Positions 8,239-17,218 of a DNA stretch of 64,000 bases are shown one piece after another. The position numbers were made by a program, and so were the translations under genes. This DNA comes from Autumnicola lenta (GTDB taxonomy: Bacteria > Bacteroidota > Bacteroidia > Flavobacteriales > Flavobacteriaceae), in the NCBI RefSeq assembly GCF_031846515.1, contig NZ_JAVRHO010000009.1, forward strand, positions 62,001 through 126,000, in the 5' to 3' direction. The first letter of the stretch is position 1; every line of letters begins with the position of its first letter. Under the pieces are notes generated by a model. It was not told the origin of the DNA. It saw nothing but the letters and a program-made list of their open reading frames with translations, and ran no database searches.

Positions 8239-9870
8239 ATGCAAACTTTAGATACTTTTGACTGGATCGCCGTAGGTCTATATTTTTTAGTACTTGCAGG
8301 TATTGCGGTTTGGGTAATACGTAAAAAGCAGGAAAACACTGCAGATTATTTTCTCGCAGGAAGAAATGTGGGGTGGTTCGTAGTTGGGGCTTCAATTTTT
8401 GCTTCCAATATAGGATCAGAACACGTTGTAGGCCTGGCGGGTGCCGGTGCCGGAAATAAACTTCCTATGCTTATTTATGAAATTCAGGCATGGGTGGTGC
8501 TTATCCTTGGGTGGGTTTTTCTTCCCTTTTATGCCAGGAGCGGAGTTTTTACGATGCCGGAATTTCTTGAGAAAAGATTTGATGCACGTTCACGTTGGGT
8601 ACTTTCAGTATTCTCTATAATTGCTTACGTGTTAACCAAAATTTCGGTAACTATCTATGCCGGTGGGGTAGTGGTTTCTGCTTTGCTTGGTATCGATTTC
8701 TGGACTGGTGCACTTTCTACAGTAATCTTAACAGGATTATATACTGTATTGGGAGGAATGCGTGCCGTAGTTTATACAGAAACTTTGCAGGCCGTGATGC
8801 TTGTAGTTGGTGCTGCAGCGCTTACTTTTATAGGTTTAGATGAAGTTGGTGGATGGGCCAGCATGACAGAAACCGTTACTCCGGAATATCTTAACATGTG
8901 GCGTTCAGCTTCAGATCCCGAATTTCCGTGGCCTTCACTGTTAATCACAAGTACGATTGTGGGAATCTGGTACTGGTGTACAGACCAATACATTGTACAG
9001 CGGGCACTTACAGCAAGGAATATAAAAGAGGGGAGAAGAGGTACTATTTTTGGCGCATTGCTAAAATTACTTCCTGTATTCCTTTTTCTTATTCCGGGGA
9101 TTATCGCGTTAACGCTTAAGATGAGAGGGGAACTACATTGGGATAGTCCGGACGAGGCTTTTCCGGTATTGATGAGTAACCTCCTGCCTTCAGGTTTACG
9201 CGGACTTGTGGCTGCGGGACTTTTAGCGGCTCTGATGAGTTCACTGGCTTCAGTATTTAATTCATGTTCCACACTATTTACAGTGGATATTTATAAGAAA
9301 CTTAGGCCAAATACTCCGGAGAAGCAACTTGTGAGAACAGGACAAATAGCAACAGTATTTATTGTTATTATCGGTATTATCTGGATTCCAATTATGGCTA
9401 ATATTTCAGGTGTATTGTATGAGTACTTGCAGAAAGTTCAGTCTTATATAGCACCTCCAATTACAGCGGTTTTCCTACTCGGAATTTTTTATAAGCGTAT
9501 AAATGCACAAGGAGCATTTATAACCCTTATGGTAGGTTTTATCGTAGGTGCATTAAGAATTGTGCTGGAACTTATGAAGGAGTCATTAGATCCTGATGGA
9601 TTCCTGTTTTTGCTGGGAGATATAAACTTCCTTACTTTTGCAGCATGGTTCTTCCTATTCTGTGTGGTACTAATCACAGTGGTGAGTTTAATGACCAGTA
9701 TACCTTCAAAAGAGAAAATCTTTAACCTTACCTTCCAAACTATTTCTCCGGAAGAAAAAGCTAACAATAAGAATAGTTACAACTGGGTAGATGTTGCTGT
9801 TTCTATTCTAATTATTATTCTTGTGGCCGGAGTAATGCTCTTCTTTAACGGAAAATCAGGATTTTTCTAG
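8239..9870 (+). CDS. Sodium:solute symporter (SSS/SGLT-like), probable arabinose uptake
   Basis: 543 residues with about 13-14 hydrophobic segments, matching the sodium:solute symporter family. The helix-1 region ASNIGSEHVVGLAGAG resembles that of the Vibrio sugar transporter vSGLT. KKLRPNTPEKQLVRTGQ and AALMSSLASVFNSCSTLF are typical of SGLT-like members. Position directly after the arabinose genes suggests it imports arabinose with sodium; sugar specificity is inferred. Last gene of the operon, followed by a strong hairpin at 9904. Confidence 0.9.
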   Translation: MQTLDTFDWIAVGLYFLVLAGIAVWVIRKKQENTADYFLAGRNVGWFVVGASIFASNIGSEHVVGLAGAGAGNKLPMLIYEIQAWVVLILGWVFLPFYARSGVFTMPEFLEKRFDARSRWVLSVFSIIAYVLTKISVTIYAGGVVVSALLGIDFWTGALSTVILTGLYTVLGGMRAVVYTETLQAVMLVVGAAALTFIGLDEVGGWASMTETVTPEYLNMWRSASDPEFPWPSLLITSTIVGIWYWCTDQYIVQRALTARNIKEGRRGTIFGALLKLLPVFLFLIPGIIALTLKMRGELHWDSPDEAFPVLMSNLLPSGLRGLVAAGLLAALMSSLASVFNSCSTLFTVDIYKKLRPNTPEKQLVRTGQIATVFIVIIGIIWIPIMANISGVLYEYLQKVQSYIAPPITAVFLLGIFYKRINAQGAFITLMVGFIVGALRIVLELMKESLDPDGFLFLLGDINFLTFAAWFFLFCVVLITVVSLMTSIPSKEKIFNLTFQTISPEEKANNKNSYNWVDVAVSILIIILVAGVMLFFNGKSGFF

Positions 9871-9903
9871 AATAAAAGCTGTTTTTATAGCTTTAAAGAT
9901 TAT

Positions 9904-9957
9904 AAATTCCTTTTCAGAAGCTTATTTTGTAAGTAACTGAAGAGGAATTTTTTTATG
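9904..9957 (+). terminator. Terminator of the arabinose operon
   Basis: Arms AAATTCCTTTTCAG (9904-9917) and CTGAAGAGGAATTT (9937-9950) pair over 14 bases with one G-U wobble, followed by T residues to 9954. The 19-base loop is long but the stem is strong. A smaller hairpin (AAAGCT/AGCTTT, 9875-9894) precedes it. Confidence 0.8.
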
Positions 9958-9959
9958 AG

Positions 9960-10475
9960 CTGTTGTCAGTTTTTAAAAGTTTCAGATTTCATGTTTCAGA
10001 AAAGTAACGCCTTCAAAATGTTTCCGCGGTTCTGTTCTTTTTCTCTTCTTGCAGCGAAACGGTCCTGGATCTTGTGCCTCTTGTTTCCTGTTTCAGAAAA
10101 AAGACACGTCCTAAAAATGGCAATTATGGACCTGTAGAGTTGTTGTGGGTTGACTTTTGAAGCGGTTGTCGATTTTCAGTTTCAAAAGGTTTCGGTTTTC
10201 AGGTTTTAGAAAAAAGAGAGGCCTCTAAAAATGGCAATTTTTGAAATTATGTTTCACCACCACGAATTCAAGAATAATCTTTTAGACTTTCCCCAGAACG
10301 TTACCAGCGAGTGTCCTGATTCTTTTCTCCTGATCCCTGGTTCAGTCTAAAGTGAATGATCCAAAATGGCAATTATCGTCCTCAAGTTTCATTACGAATT
10401 CAAGAATAATCTCTGAGACTTTCCGCAGAACGTTTCCAGCAAGTGTCCTGATTCTTTTCTCCTGCTTCTTGTTTC
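9960..10475. repeat. Non-coding region of degenerate heptads and three copies of an AATGGCAATT element
   Basis: No credible gene; the short ORF at 9955-10137 is low-complexity. Degenerate 7-base units occur (GTTTCAG ATTTCAT GTTTCAG near 9980). AATGGCAATT occurs at 10117, 10230 and 10365. The last two head units of about 115 bases (10227-10345 and 10363-10475) that align over most of their length, sharing CGAATTCAAGAATAATC and GTGTCCTGATTCTTTTCTCC. The third unit runs up to the stop of the minus-strand gene at 10480. Confidence 0.75.
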
Positions 10476-10479
10476 TCAC

Positions 10480-11433
10480 TCACTCCTCATCATCAAATTG
10501 AAATCCGCTGTTTTTGCTTCGCTGTCTTCGTTGATTACTTTGTTCGTCAAAAGAATCTTCTAACACTTCATCATCGCTATGAAAATCAAGCCTGTAAGAG
10601 AATCCGCCGGCTACCTGCCACCTGGATGGGGTATCTTTAAAATTAATCAGACCGGAGACGTCAATCTGAAGATCATCTAATAATAAATAAGCGGCACCAC
10701 CACGCAAAATATCATCGGCATATAAATCACTAATATAGCCCTGATATTCACCAAAAACTGCAAACTTTGGAGTAATAGCATGAGTGACTGTCGCTATTGC
10801 ACCATAGCTGGGAAATTCTTCTGTAAATTTATCTGCTATAAAATTCATTACCAGAACCCATCGCCCCCAGTTGTTTTGGGTAATAACCGCTGCTTTGGGG
10901 CTAAATTTAGATTCTCCGGGATATAAATAAGGACTGTCACCAAAAGAGAAATTAGCACCTCCATAGACGGAAATGGCAGGAATAAGAGTTTTCCATTTAA
11001 AGCGCCTGTTTGCCTTCCAGCTGTATAGATTAGGTTTATCTTCTTCAGCATTTTTGTAAGGATCAGAAACGAGGTATTTGGCACCAATTGTATTTGACCT
11101 AAAGTTTCTGATTTGTGATTCCTGATCCCTATTACCGACACGGACGGTGGTTGTTTGATCCTGAAACGAACCAAAAAGGTTTAGCTCCAGGTTTTCTGTG
11201 AGAAATCCATATCGTAAGCCATACATAGCACCCAGTATGTCTGTTTCCTGCCGAAAAAGCGTATGATCGTCATTTCCCATATAAGCCCCTGCTTCCAGTT
11301 GTAACACTCCTTTTCCAACAGCGAAACCTCCCTGTGACTCTCCGGGACGGTTGGAATTGATGGTTTCAGTATATTGAGCCTGAACATTGTAAATTGTGAA
11401 GATAAAGAGAAGACAGATAAGGCTTTTGAGCAT
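10480..11433 (-). CDS. Outer-membrane transporter-like protein (MetA-pathway phenol degradation family-like)
   Basis: 317 residues with a signal peptide (about 1-19, ending NVQAQ). NRPGESQGGFAVGKGVLQLEAG and alternating aromatic/polar beta-strand patterns to near the C-terminus fit an outer-membrane beta-barrel. Related flavobacterial proteins are annotated as transporters of the MetA-pathway phenol-degradation family. The last 40 residues are acidic and basic, low complexity (DDEVLEDSFDEQSNQRRQRS), and may extend beyond the barrel. Transcribed divergently from the DUF4834 gene; a TATATTTG element lies at 11456-11463. Substrate unknown. Confidence 0.6.
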   Translation of the reverse strand: MLKSLICLLFIFTIYNVQAQYTETINSNRPGESQGGFAVGKGVLQLEAGAYMGNDDHTLFRQETDILGAMYGLRYGFLTENLELNLFGSFQDQTTTVRVGNRDQESQIRNFRSNTIGAKYLVSDPYKNAEEDKPNLYSWKANRRFKWKTLIPAISVYGGANFSFGDSPYLYPGESKFSPKAAVITQNNWGRWVLVMNFIADKFTEEFPSYGAIATVTHAITPKFAVFGEYQGYISDLYADDILRGGAAYLLLDDLQIDVSGLINFKDTPSRWQVAGGFSYRLDFHSDDEVLEDSFDEQSNQRRQRSKNSGFQFDDEE

Positions 11434-11455
11434 GATTGCCAGGTTTTGGTTCGTT

Positions 11456-11463
11456 CAAATATA
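11456..11463 (-). promoter_or_regulatory. -7 promoter element for the minus-strand barrel gene
   Basis: Read on the minus strand it is TATATTTG, an exact TAnnTTTG match, 23 bases upstream of the ATG at 11433. Confidence 0.5.
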
Positions 11464-11520
11464 GAAGAAAATTATTATTTTTTTAGGTTCTTAAAAACAG
11501 GAATTGTCTCCTCATCTTTT

Positions 11521-11528
11521 TATTTTTG
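11521..11528 (+). promoter_or_regulatory. -7 promoter element for the DUF4834-like gene
   Basis: TATTTTTG fits TAnnTTTG and lies 15 bases before the ATG at 11544. It forms a divergent pair with the element at 11456-11463. Confidence 0.45.
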
Positions 11529-11543
11529 CAAAAATTTCAGGAC

Positions 11544-11816
11544 ATGTACGACGCATCATTTTCGGGTATATTGAGAACGATATTAATTATTCTTCTTATT
11601 TACTTCGGATTGAAAATATTATTTCGATTTCTTGGTCCTTTGATTCTGCGGTATTTTATGAAGAAGATGGGCAAGAAGTTTCAGGATCAGTTTAATCAGT
11701 ATCAAAAACCTACAGAAGAGAAGGAAGGAAAAGTGAGTATCGAAAAAAAGCCCCGGAAGGGCGGGAAATCCAACAAAGATGTTGGTGAGTATATTGATTA
11801 CGAAGAAATTGATTAA
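11544..11816 (+). CDS. DUF4834-like small membrane protein
   Basis: 90 residues from the ATG at 11544; an in-frame TTG at 11526 would add six residues but overlaps the promoter-like element. One or two hydrophobic stretches (about residues 7-40, TILIILLIYFGLKILFRFL) are followed by a basic, Lys/Glu-rich cytoplasmic tail ending GEYIDYEEID. The layout matches the DUF4834 proteins of flavobacteria, whose role is unknown. 138 bases upstream of the YfhO-type gene on the same strand. Confidence 0.7.
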   Translation: MYDASFSGILRTILIILLIYFGLKILFRFLGPLILRYFMKKMGKKFQDQFNQYQKPTEEKEGKVSIEKKPRKGGKSNKDVGEYIDYEEID

Positions 11817-11954
11817 TTTCGAACCATCCATCGGAGATACACTTTTTTACAAACAATCCGGTGAGTATGGATAACTGGCTAAAATTGTCAAATTTCGACC
11901 AATGTTCTGAAGCTGCTGTTCTTCAGGATTTCTTTTGAAACTAAAATCTTATTG

Positions 11955-14381
11955 ATGGTTAAATTCAAACGAATTCTCCCTCACCTGTTTGTTCTTGCAG
12001 GTTTTGTAATTATTGCCGTAGCTTATTTTAATCCTGTTCTTCAGGGGAAAGAAATTTACCAGAGCGATATTGTTCAATATCTTGGAATGGCCAGAGAACA
12101 GACTGACTTTAGAGAGCAGACAGGGGAGGAGCCGTATTGGACAGATGCAGCTTTCGGTGGAATGCCAACCTACCAGCTAGGAGCACGTTACCCACATAAT
12201 TACATTAAAGATTTAGATTCGGTACTTCGTTTTTTGCCACGACCTGCAGATTACCTTTTTATATATTTTCTTGGATTTTACATTCTGTTATTATGTTTAA
12301 AACTGGACTATAAACTTGCCTTTTTAGGGGCACTGGCTTTTGGGTTTTCTACGTATCTCATAATCATCCTCGGGGTGGGGCATAATGCCAAGGCACATGC
12401 TATCGCTTATATGCCGATGGTCCTGGGAGGTATTGTTCTTATTTTCCGAAGGAAAAATTCGTTGGGATTTATTCTGTTGGCATTTGCGATGGCCCTGGAA
12501 ATTGCCGCTAACCATTTCCAGATGACCTATTATTTGCTATTGCTGGTGATTTGCCTTGGAATAGCTTACTTAATAGATGCCATTAGAAAAGAAATTATCT
12601 CTCACTACTTCAAGTCTTTAGGAATAATGGTAGTGGCCGTTATTTTAGCGATAGGAGCAAATGCAACCAATCTTCTTGCAACGCAGGAATATACCGCCTT
12701 TAGTACTCGCGGCGACACCGGTTTGACTATTAACCCCGATGGATCTGAGAAAACAGCTTCAGGATTGGATTTTGAATATATTACCAGTTATAGTTATGGA
12801 ATAGCTGAAAGTTTTAATCTTTTTATTCCCGGGTTTATGGGAGGATCCAATTCTGAAGATATTGGCAGGGATTCTGAAGTTTATAACGCCATTCTCGGTT
12901 TGGGAGCTTCTCCCACCCAGGCAGCAAGTTTTGCTGAAGGCGCACCAACTTATTGGGGAGATCAACCTTATGTTGGAGCTCCCGCCTATATTGGCGCCAG
13001 CGTTATATTTTTGTTTGTTTTTGCTCTTTTTCTAATTAGAGGCCGCTTAAAATGGTGGATCGTGGGGGGAAGTGCTTTAGCACTTTTACTTTCCTGGGGT
13101 AAAAATTTAGAGTTTCTCACGGAGTTTTTTATTAATTATGTTCCGTTATATAATAAATTTCGTGCGGTAACCTCCATTCAGGTAATTATAGAACTCTGTG
13201 TTCCTGTTTTGGCAGTTTTTGGCCTGTACAAGCTTTTTAATAATTTTGACAAAGAAGAAGCGAAACTGAATGCTCTAAAATGGGTTACCGTTATTACCGG
13301 AGGATTGAGTGTAGTATTTCTATTATTTAAATCTGTGTTCTTTGATTTCAGTGGAGCGGGAGATTCTATGTTAATTGAGCAATTAGGGATTGATTTTGTG
13401 CGGGCATTAAAAGAAGATCGAAGAGCTATTTTTACTTCAGATACTATAAGATCTTTAATATTTGTCCTTTTATCGGCTGCATTGATTTGGTTTTATCTGA
13501 AGAAAAAAATTTCAGATAAACTGGTTGTAGCAGGTTTTGCTGTCCTATTTCTGGTAGATCTTGTAGGAGTGGATCGTCGCTATGTGAATAATGAAGATTT
13601 TGTGCTGGCAAGAAAAATGGAACGTCCTTTTGAAGCTACACAGGCAGATCAGCAAATCTTGCAGGACGATTCCCGATATCGGGTTTATGATATTACCGGC
13701 AATCCTTTAAGCAGTAGCAGGGCATCTTTTTTCCATAATTCCATTGGTGGATATCATGGAGCAAAACCGGGACGGATTCAGGAATTATTCGATTTCTATA
13801 TTGCGGGAAATAATATGGAAGTTCTGAATATGCTGAACGTAAAATATTTTATCGTACCAACAGAAGAAGGGGTGCAGGCACAACAGAATCCTAATAATTA
13901 CGGCAATGCCTGGTTTGTGGAAGATGTGAAATGGGTAGATTCAGCAAATGAAGAAATCTTAGCTTTAAAAGAAGTGGATCTGCAGAATACAGCTGTGATA
14001 AATGAAGAATTTAAAGATATTCTGGGCGATAATGTAGGTTTTAACGCCAAGGCTGAAATTAAACTGGTGAGTGAGCAGCCTAATGAACTCGTCTACGAAA
14101 CTTCTTCTGACAGTAATCAGCTTGCGGTTTTTTCTGAAAGTTATTATCAGCCGGGATGGCAGACATATGTTGATGGAAAAGAAGTAGAACACGTTCAGGC
14201 TAATTATGTTTTAAGAGCGATGAATATTCCGGCCGGGAATCATACTGTTACTTTCCGGTTTGAACCTGAAGTCATTAATACCGGAAGTCAAATCACCCTT
14301 GCAAGTTCTATTATTCTTGGCCTTTGTGTTCTGGGTGGAATTTTCTATGGTTTCAGAAGAGATAGAAAAGAGGAGAAGTAG
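11955..14381 (+). CDS. YfhO-type multi-pass membrane protein
   Basis: 808 residues from ATG 11955 (an in-frame TTG precedes it at 11952). About a dozen transmembrane helices fill residues 1-530, then a soluble domain (about 540-770, with GYHGAKPGRIQELFDFY and YFIVPTEEG), and one last helix near the C-terminus. YfhO-family proteins are GT-C-like membrane proteins; in Bacillus YfhO is linked to glycosylation of a cell-envelope polymer. The acidic ExD-like pocket YQSDIVQYLGM near residue 33 is where GT-C enzymes carry catalytic acids. It precedes a glycosyltransferase and a flippase, which supports a role in envelope glycan synthesis. Confidence 0.8.
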   Translation: MVKFKRILPHLFVLAGFVIIAVAYFNPVLQGKEIYQSDIVQYLGMAREQTDFREQTGEEPYWTDAAFGGMPTYQLGARYPHNYIKDLDSVLRFLPRPADYLFIYFLGFYILLLCLKLDYKLAFLGALAFGFSTYLIIILGVGHNAKAHAIAYMPMVLGGIVLIFRRKNSLGFILLAFAMALEIAANHFQMTYYLLLLVICLGIAYLIDAIRKEIISHYFKSLGIMVVAVILAIGANATNLLATQEYTAFSTRGDTGLTINPDGSEKTASGLDFEYITSYSYGIAESFNLFIPGFMGGSNSEDIGRDSEVYNAILGLGASPTQAASFAEGAPTYWGDQPYVGAPAYIGASVIFLFVFALFLIRGRLKWWIVGGSALALLLSWGKNLEFLTEFFINYVPLYNKFRAVTSIQVIIELCVPVLAVFGLYKLFNNFDKEEAKLNALKWVTVITGGLSVVFLLFKSVFFDFSGAGDSMLIEQLGIDFVRALKEDRRAIFTSDTIRSLIFVLLSAALIWFYLKKKISDKLVVAGFAVLFLVDLVGVDRRYVNNEDFVLARKMERPFEATQADQQILQDDSRYRVYDITGNPLSSSRASFFHNSIGGYHGAKPGRIQELFDFYIAGNNMEVLNMLNVKYFIVPTEEGVQAQQNPNNYGNAWFVEDVKWVDSANEEILALKEVDLQNTAVINEEFKDILGDNVGFNAKAEIKLVSEQPNELVYETSSDSNQLAVFSESYYQPGWQTYVDGKEVEHVQANYVLRAMNIPAGNHTVTFRFEPEVINTGSQITLASSIILGLCVLGGIFYGFRRDRKEEK

Positions 14382-14384
14382 TGG

Positions 14385-15671
14385 ATGGAGAAAGTACTCA
14401 TCATTACGTATTATTGGCCTCCCGCAGGCGGCCCGGGTGTACAGCGCTGGCTTAAATTTGTAAAGTATCTCAGAGATTTTGAGATTGAGCCTGTTGTTTA
14501 CGTTCCGGAAAATCCTACGTATCCTTTAATAGATAAAAGCCTTGTTTCTGAAATTCCTAAAAATATTCAGGTTGTTCAACAGAAAATTTTAGAGCCTTAT
14601 TCCGTTGCCAGCATCTTCTCCAAAAAAGATACCGAGACTATAAGTTCCGGAATAATTGCTAAGGAAGGGAAACAGAATTTTCTTCAGAAAATGATGCTCT
14701 ACATCAGGGGAAACTTTTTTATCCCTGATGCACGCAAATTTTGGATAAAACCTTCAGTAAACTTTCTGAAGAACCTTTTAGAAGAGCAGCAGATAAAGAC
14801 AATTATCACTACAGGACCACCACATAGCCTGCATCTTATTGGGCTTCAGTTAAAAAATGAATTAAATATAAAGTGGTATGCCGATTTTCGTGATCCATGG
14901 ACGCAGATTGGCTATCATGATAAGCTGAGGCTATCAAAGTCTTCACAACAGAAGCATATTAATCTGGAAAAGGAAGTGCTGAATTCTGCAGATCATATAA
15001 TTACCACAAGTTTTACCACAAAGAAAGAATTTCAGAATAAAACATCTAAACCAGTATCAGTCATTACTAATGGTTTTGATGAAGAGCCTGCAGAAAATAA
15101 CATTCAGCTGGATAAGAAATTCACTTTTTCACATATTGGTTCATTACTTTCTGGTAGAAATCCGGAAAATTTGTGGAACTGCTTAGGGGAATTAGTTTTA
15201 GAAGAAAAAAGTTTTGCTGATGATTTTATACTGAATTTGGTGGGAGCCGTAAGTGAAGAAGTTCTGGATTCCATTAAAGCTGCTGGCTTAAAAGATCATT
15301 TAAGCCTTCACAAATATGTTCCTCATGCTGAAGCAATAGCACTTCAGCGAAGAAGTCAGGTGCTTCTTTTAATAGAAATTGACAGCCAGGAAACGAAAGG
15401 AATAATTCCGGGAAAAGTTTTTGAATATCTTGCTGCAAAGCGTCCTATTTTAGCCTTAGGGCCTGCAGAGTGGGATATTTGCCAATTTTTGGAAGAGACT
15501 TTAGCCGGCACTTTTTTCAAATATTCCGAAGAAGAAAAGCTGAAGTATCACATTTTGAAATTGTATAGAAAGTTTAAAGAAGAAAGGCTGGAAATAGATT
15601 CCAGAAACATAGAAAACTACCACCGCAAAGCGCTAACACGCAATTTAGCTAACTTGCTAAAGCAAAAATAG
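14385..15671 (+). CDS. Glycosyltransferase, GT4-like
   Basis: 428 residues beginning VLIITYYWPPAGGPGVQRWLKF, the glycine-rich N-terminal loop of GT-B transferases acting on nucleotide sugars. The middle has WYADFRDPWTQIGYHD and FSHIGSLLSGRNPENLW; the C-terminal half has GIIPGKVFEYLAAKRPILALG, the E-containing donor-binding loop of GT4 enzymes. Cytoplasmic or membrane-associated. Starts 3 bases after the YfhO gene and ends 5 before the flippase gene, so the three form an operon. Sugar and acceptor unknown. Confidence 0.85.
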   Translation: MEKVLIITYYWPPAGGPGVQRWLKFVKYLRDFEIEPVVYVPENPTYPLIDKSLVSEIPKNIQVVQQKILEPYSVASIFSKKDTETISSGIIAKEGKQNFLQKMMLYIRGNFFIPDARKFWIKPSVNFLKNLLEEQQIKTIITTGPPHSLHLIGLQLKNELNIKWYADFRDPWTQIGYHDKLRLSKSSQQKHINLEKEVLNSADHIITTSFTTKKEFQNKTSKPVSVITNGFDEEPAENNIQLDKKFTFSHIGSLLSGRNPENLWNCLGELVLEEKSFADDFILNLVGAVSEEVLDSIKAAGLKDHLSLHKYVPHAEAIALQRRSQVLLLIEIDSQETKGIIPGKVFEYLAAKRPILALGPAEWDICQFLEETLAGTFFKYSEEEKLKYHILKLYRKFKEERLEIDSRNIENYHRKALTRNLANLLKQK

Positions 15672-15676
15672 CTTAT

Positions 15677-17131
15677 ATGGGAATTATTATTAATCAGTCT
15701 TTTAAAAACCTGATCACTACCTACTTTGGATTTGGTATTGGAGCTATTAATACGCTGTTTTTGTTTACATATTTTCTTGAACAGGAATATTATGGTCTCG
15801 TTAGTTTCCTGCTCTCTGCGGCTAACCTAATTTGGCCATTTTTAGCCTTTGGAGTGAATAGTACCTTGATTAAATTCTATACTTCTTATAAAACAACAGA
15901 AGAAAAGGACCGGCTATTTAATCTTGCTTTACTGCTGCCGCTTGGTGTTGCTGTAATAATTGGTGTGCTGGGAATGCTTTTTTACGATTTTCTTCTTCAA
16001 TATTTTTCTGACGGGAATGAGCTTGTAGAGCCTTACATCTGGATGATATTTGTTATCGCAGTTGCTACAGCATATTTTGAGATATTCTTTTCCTGGTCTA
16101 AACTTTATTATAAAAGTGTTTTTGGAAATTTTATGAAAGAGGTTTTCCATAGATTCTGCATTAGCATGCTGCTTCTGGCAGTTTTTTTTAAATGGATGGA
16201 TGTTTCCGTATTTATTTACTGTATAGCCGGAGTCTTTGTTTTTAGATCTATAGCCATGGCAATCTATGCTTTCATGTTGTATATGCCTGAATTCAGCTTT
16301 AAGTTTCCACGGAATCTAGTGAGAGTTCTAAAATACACTTCATTGATTCTAATAGCATCTTCGGTAGCAATGGTTTTGCTGGACCTGGATAAAGTTATGA
16401 TCGAATACTATCTACCTATAGAAAATGTGGCGATCTACGGAATTGGCATATACATCGCTACCGTAATTTCTGTCCCGCAAAAGGCAATGCATCAGATTAC
16501 TCACCCTATGACTGCGAATTTGCTGAACACGAAAGACAGGGAAGGTTTAAGGGATTTGTATAAACGAAGTTCTATAAATTTACTGATTATAAGCGGGATC
16601 ATTTTCATTCTCATTATTGCTAACCTTAACCAGCTTTATGAGTTAATTCCTGAAGAATATGAACTGAGTGTATGGGTGGTTTTGCTTATCTCTCTGGTAA
16701 AACTCTACGATAATCTTTTAGGAAATAACAACAGTATTTTGTTTAACTCAGATTATTACAGGTTGGTATTGGGTATTGGGGTTTTTCTTGCAATACTGGC
16801 TTTTATCCTCAATGTGATTTTTATTCCAAACTTCGGAATTGAAGGCGCAGCCATGGCTAGTTTTCTTGCATTTTTTATTTATAACAGCACTAAAATCTTT
16901 TTGGTGATTAACAAGTTTAAAATTCATCCTTTTACAAATAAAACCTGGACCATATTATTGTTTATAGGAATTTTAAGCGCTGCATTTTACTTCTGGGAGT
17001 TTCCGTTTCATCCGATACTAAACATTGCACTGAAGTCGGTAATTATCTGTATTTGCTATTTGCTGCTGGCCTATAAATTCAATTTTTCTTCAGATGTTAA
17101 TAAGCTTTTGGACAGGTACACGGGCCGCTAA
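15677..17131 (+). CDS. Oligosaccharide flippase (Wzx/MOP-like)
   Basis: 484 residues with about 12-14 hydrophobic segments and no signal peptide. The start IINQSFKNLITTYFGFGIGAINTLFLF and central LLDLDKVMIEYYLPIENVAIYGIG match polysaccharide biosynthesis flippases that move lipid-linked glycans across the inner membrane. Immediately downstream of the glycosyltransferase. A strong hairpin follows at 17144. Confidence 0.87.
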   Translation: MGIIINQSFKNLITTYFGFGIGAINTLFLFTYFLEQEYYGLVSFLLSAANLIWPFLAFGVNSTLIKFYTSYKTTEEKDRLFNLALLLPLGVAVIIGVLGMLFYDFLLQYFSDGNELVEPYIWMIFVIAVATAYFEIFFSWSKLYYKSVFGNFMKEVFHRFCISMLLLAVFFKWMDVSVFIYCIAGVFVFRSIAMAIYAFMLYMPEFSFKFPRNLVRVLKYTSLILIASSVAMVLLDLDKVMIEYYLPIENVAIYGIGIYIATVISVPQKAMHQITHPMTANLLNTKDREGLRDLYKRSSINLLIISGIIFILIIANLNQLYELIPEEYELSVWVVLLISLVKLYDNLLGNNNSILFNSDYYRLVLGIGVFLAILAFILNVIFIPNFGIEGAAMASFLAFFIYNSTKIFLVINKFKIHPFTNKTWTILLFIGILSAAFYFWEFPFHPILNIALKSVIICICYLLLAYKFNFSSDVNKLLDRYTGR

Positions 17132-17143
17132 ATAACTAAAACA

Positions 17144-17183
17144 GAAAACCCCCAGGCATCTCTCGACAACCGTGGGGGTTTTC
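17144..17183. terminator. Bidirectional terminator between convergent genes
   Basis: GAAAACCCCCA (17144-17154) pairs perfectly with TGGGGGTTTTC (17173-17183). T and A flanks serve both strands, ending the flippase operon on + and the gene at 17219-18382 on -. Confidence 0.85.
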
Positions 17184-17218
17184 CAACTAACCAACCAAAA
17201 AATTAAATTATGAACATT

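Noticed and set aside
9955..10137. 60-codon plus-strand ORF
   Set aside because: It lies in repetitive, low-complexity sequence and has no recognisable protein features.
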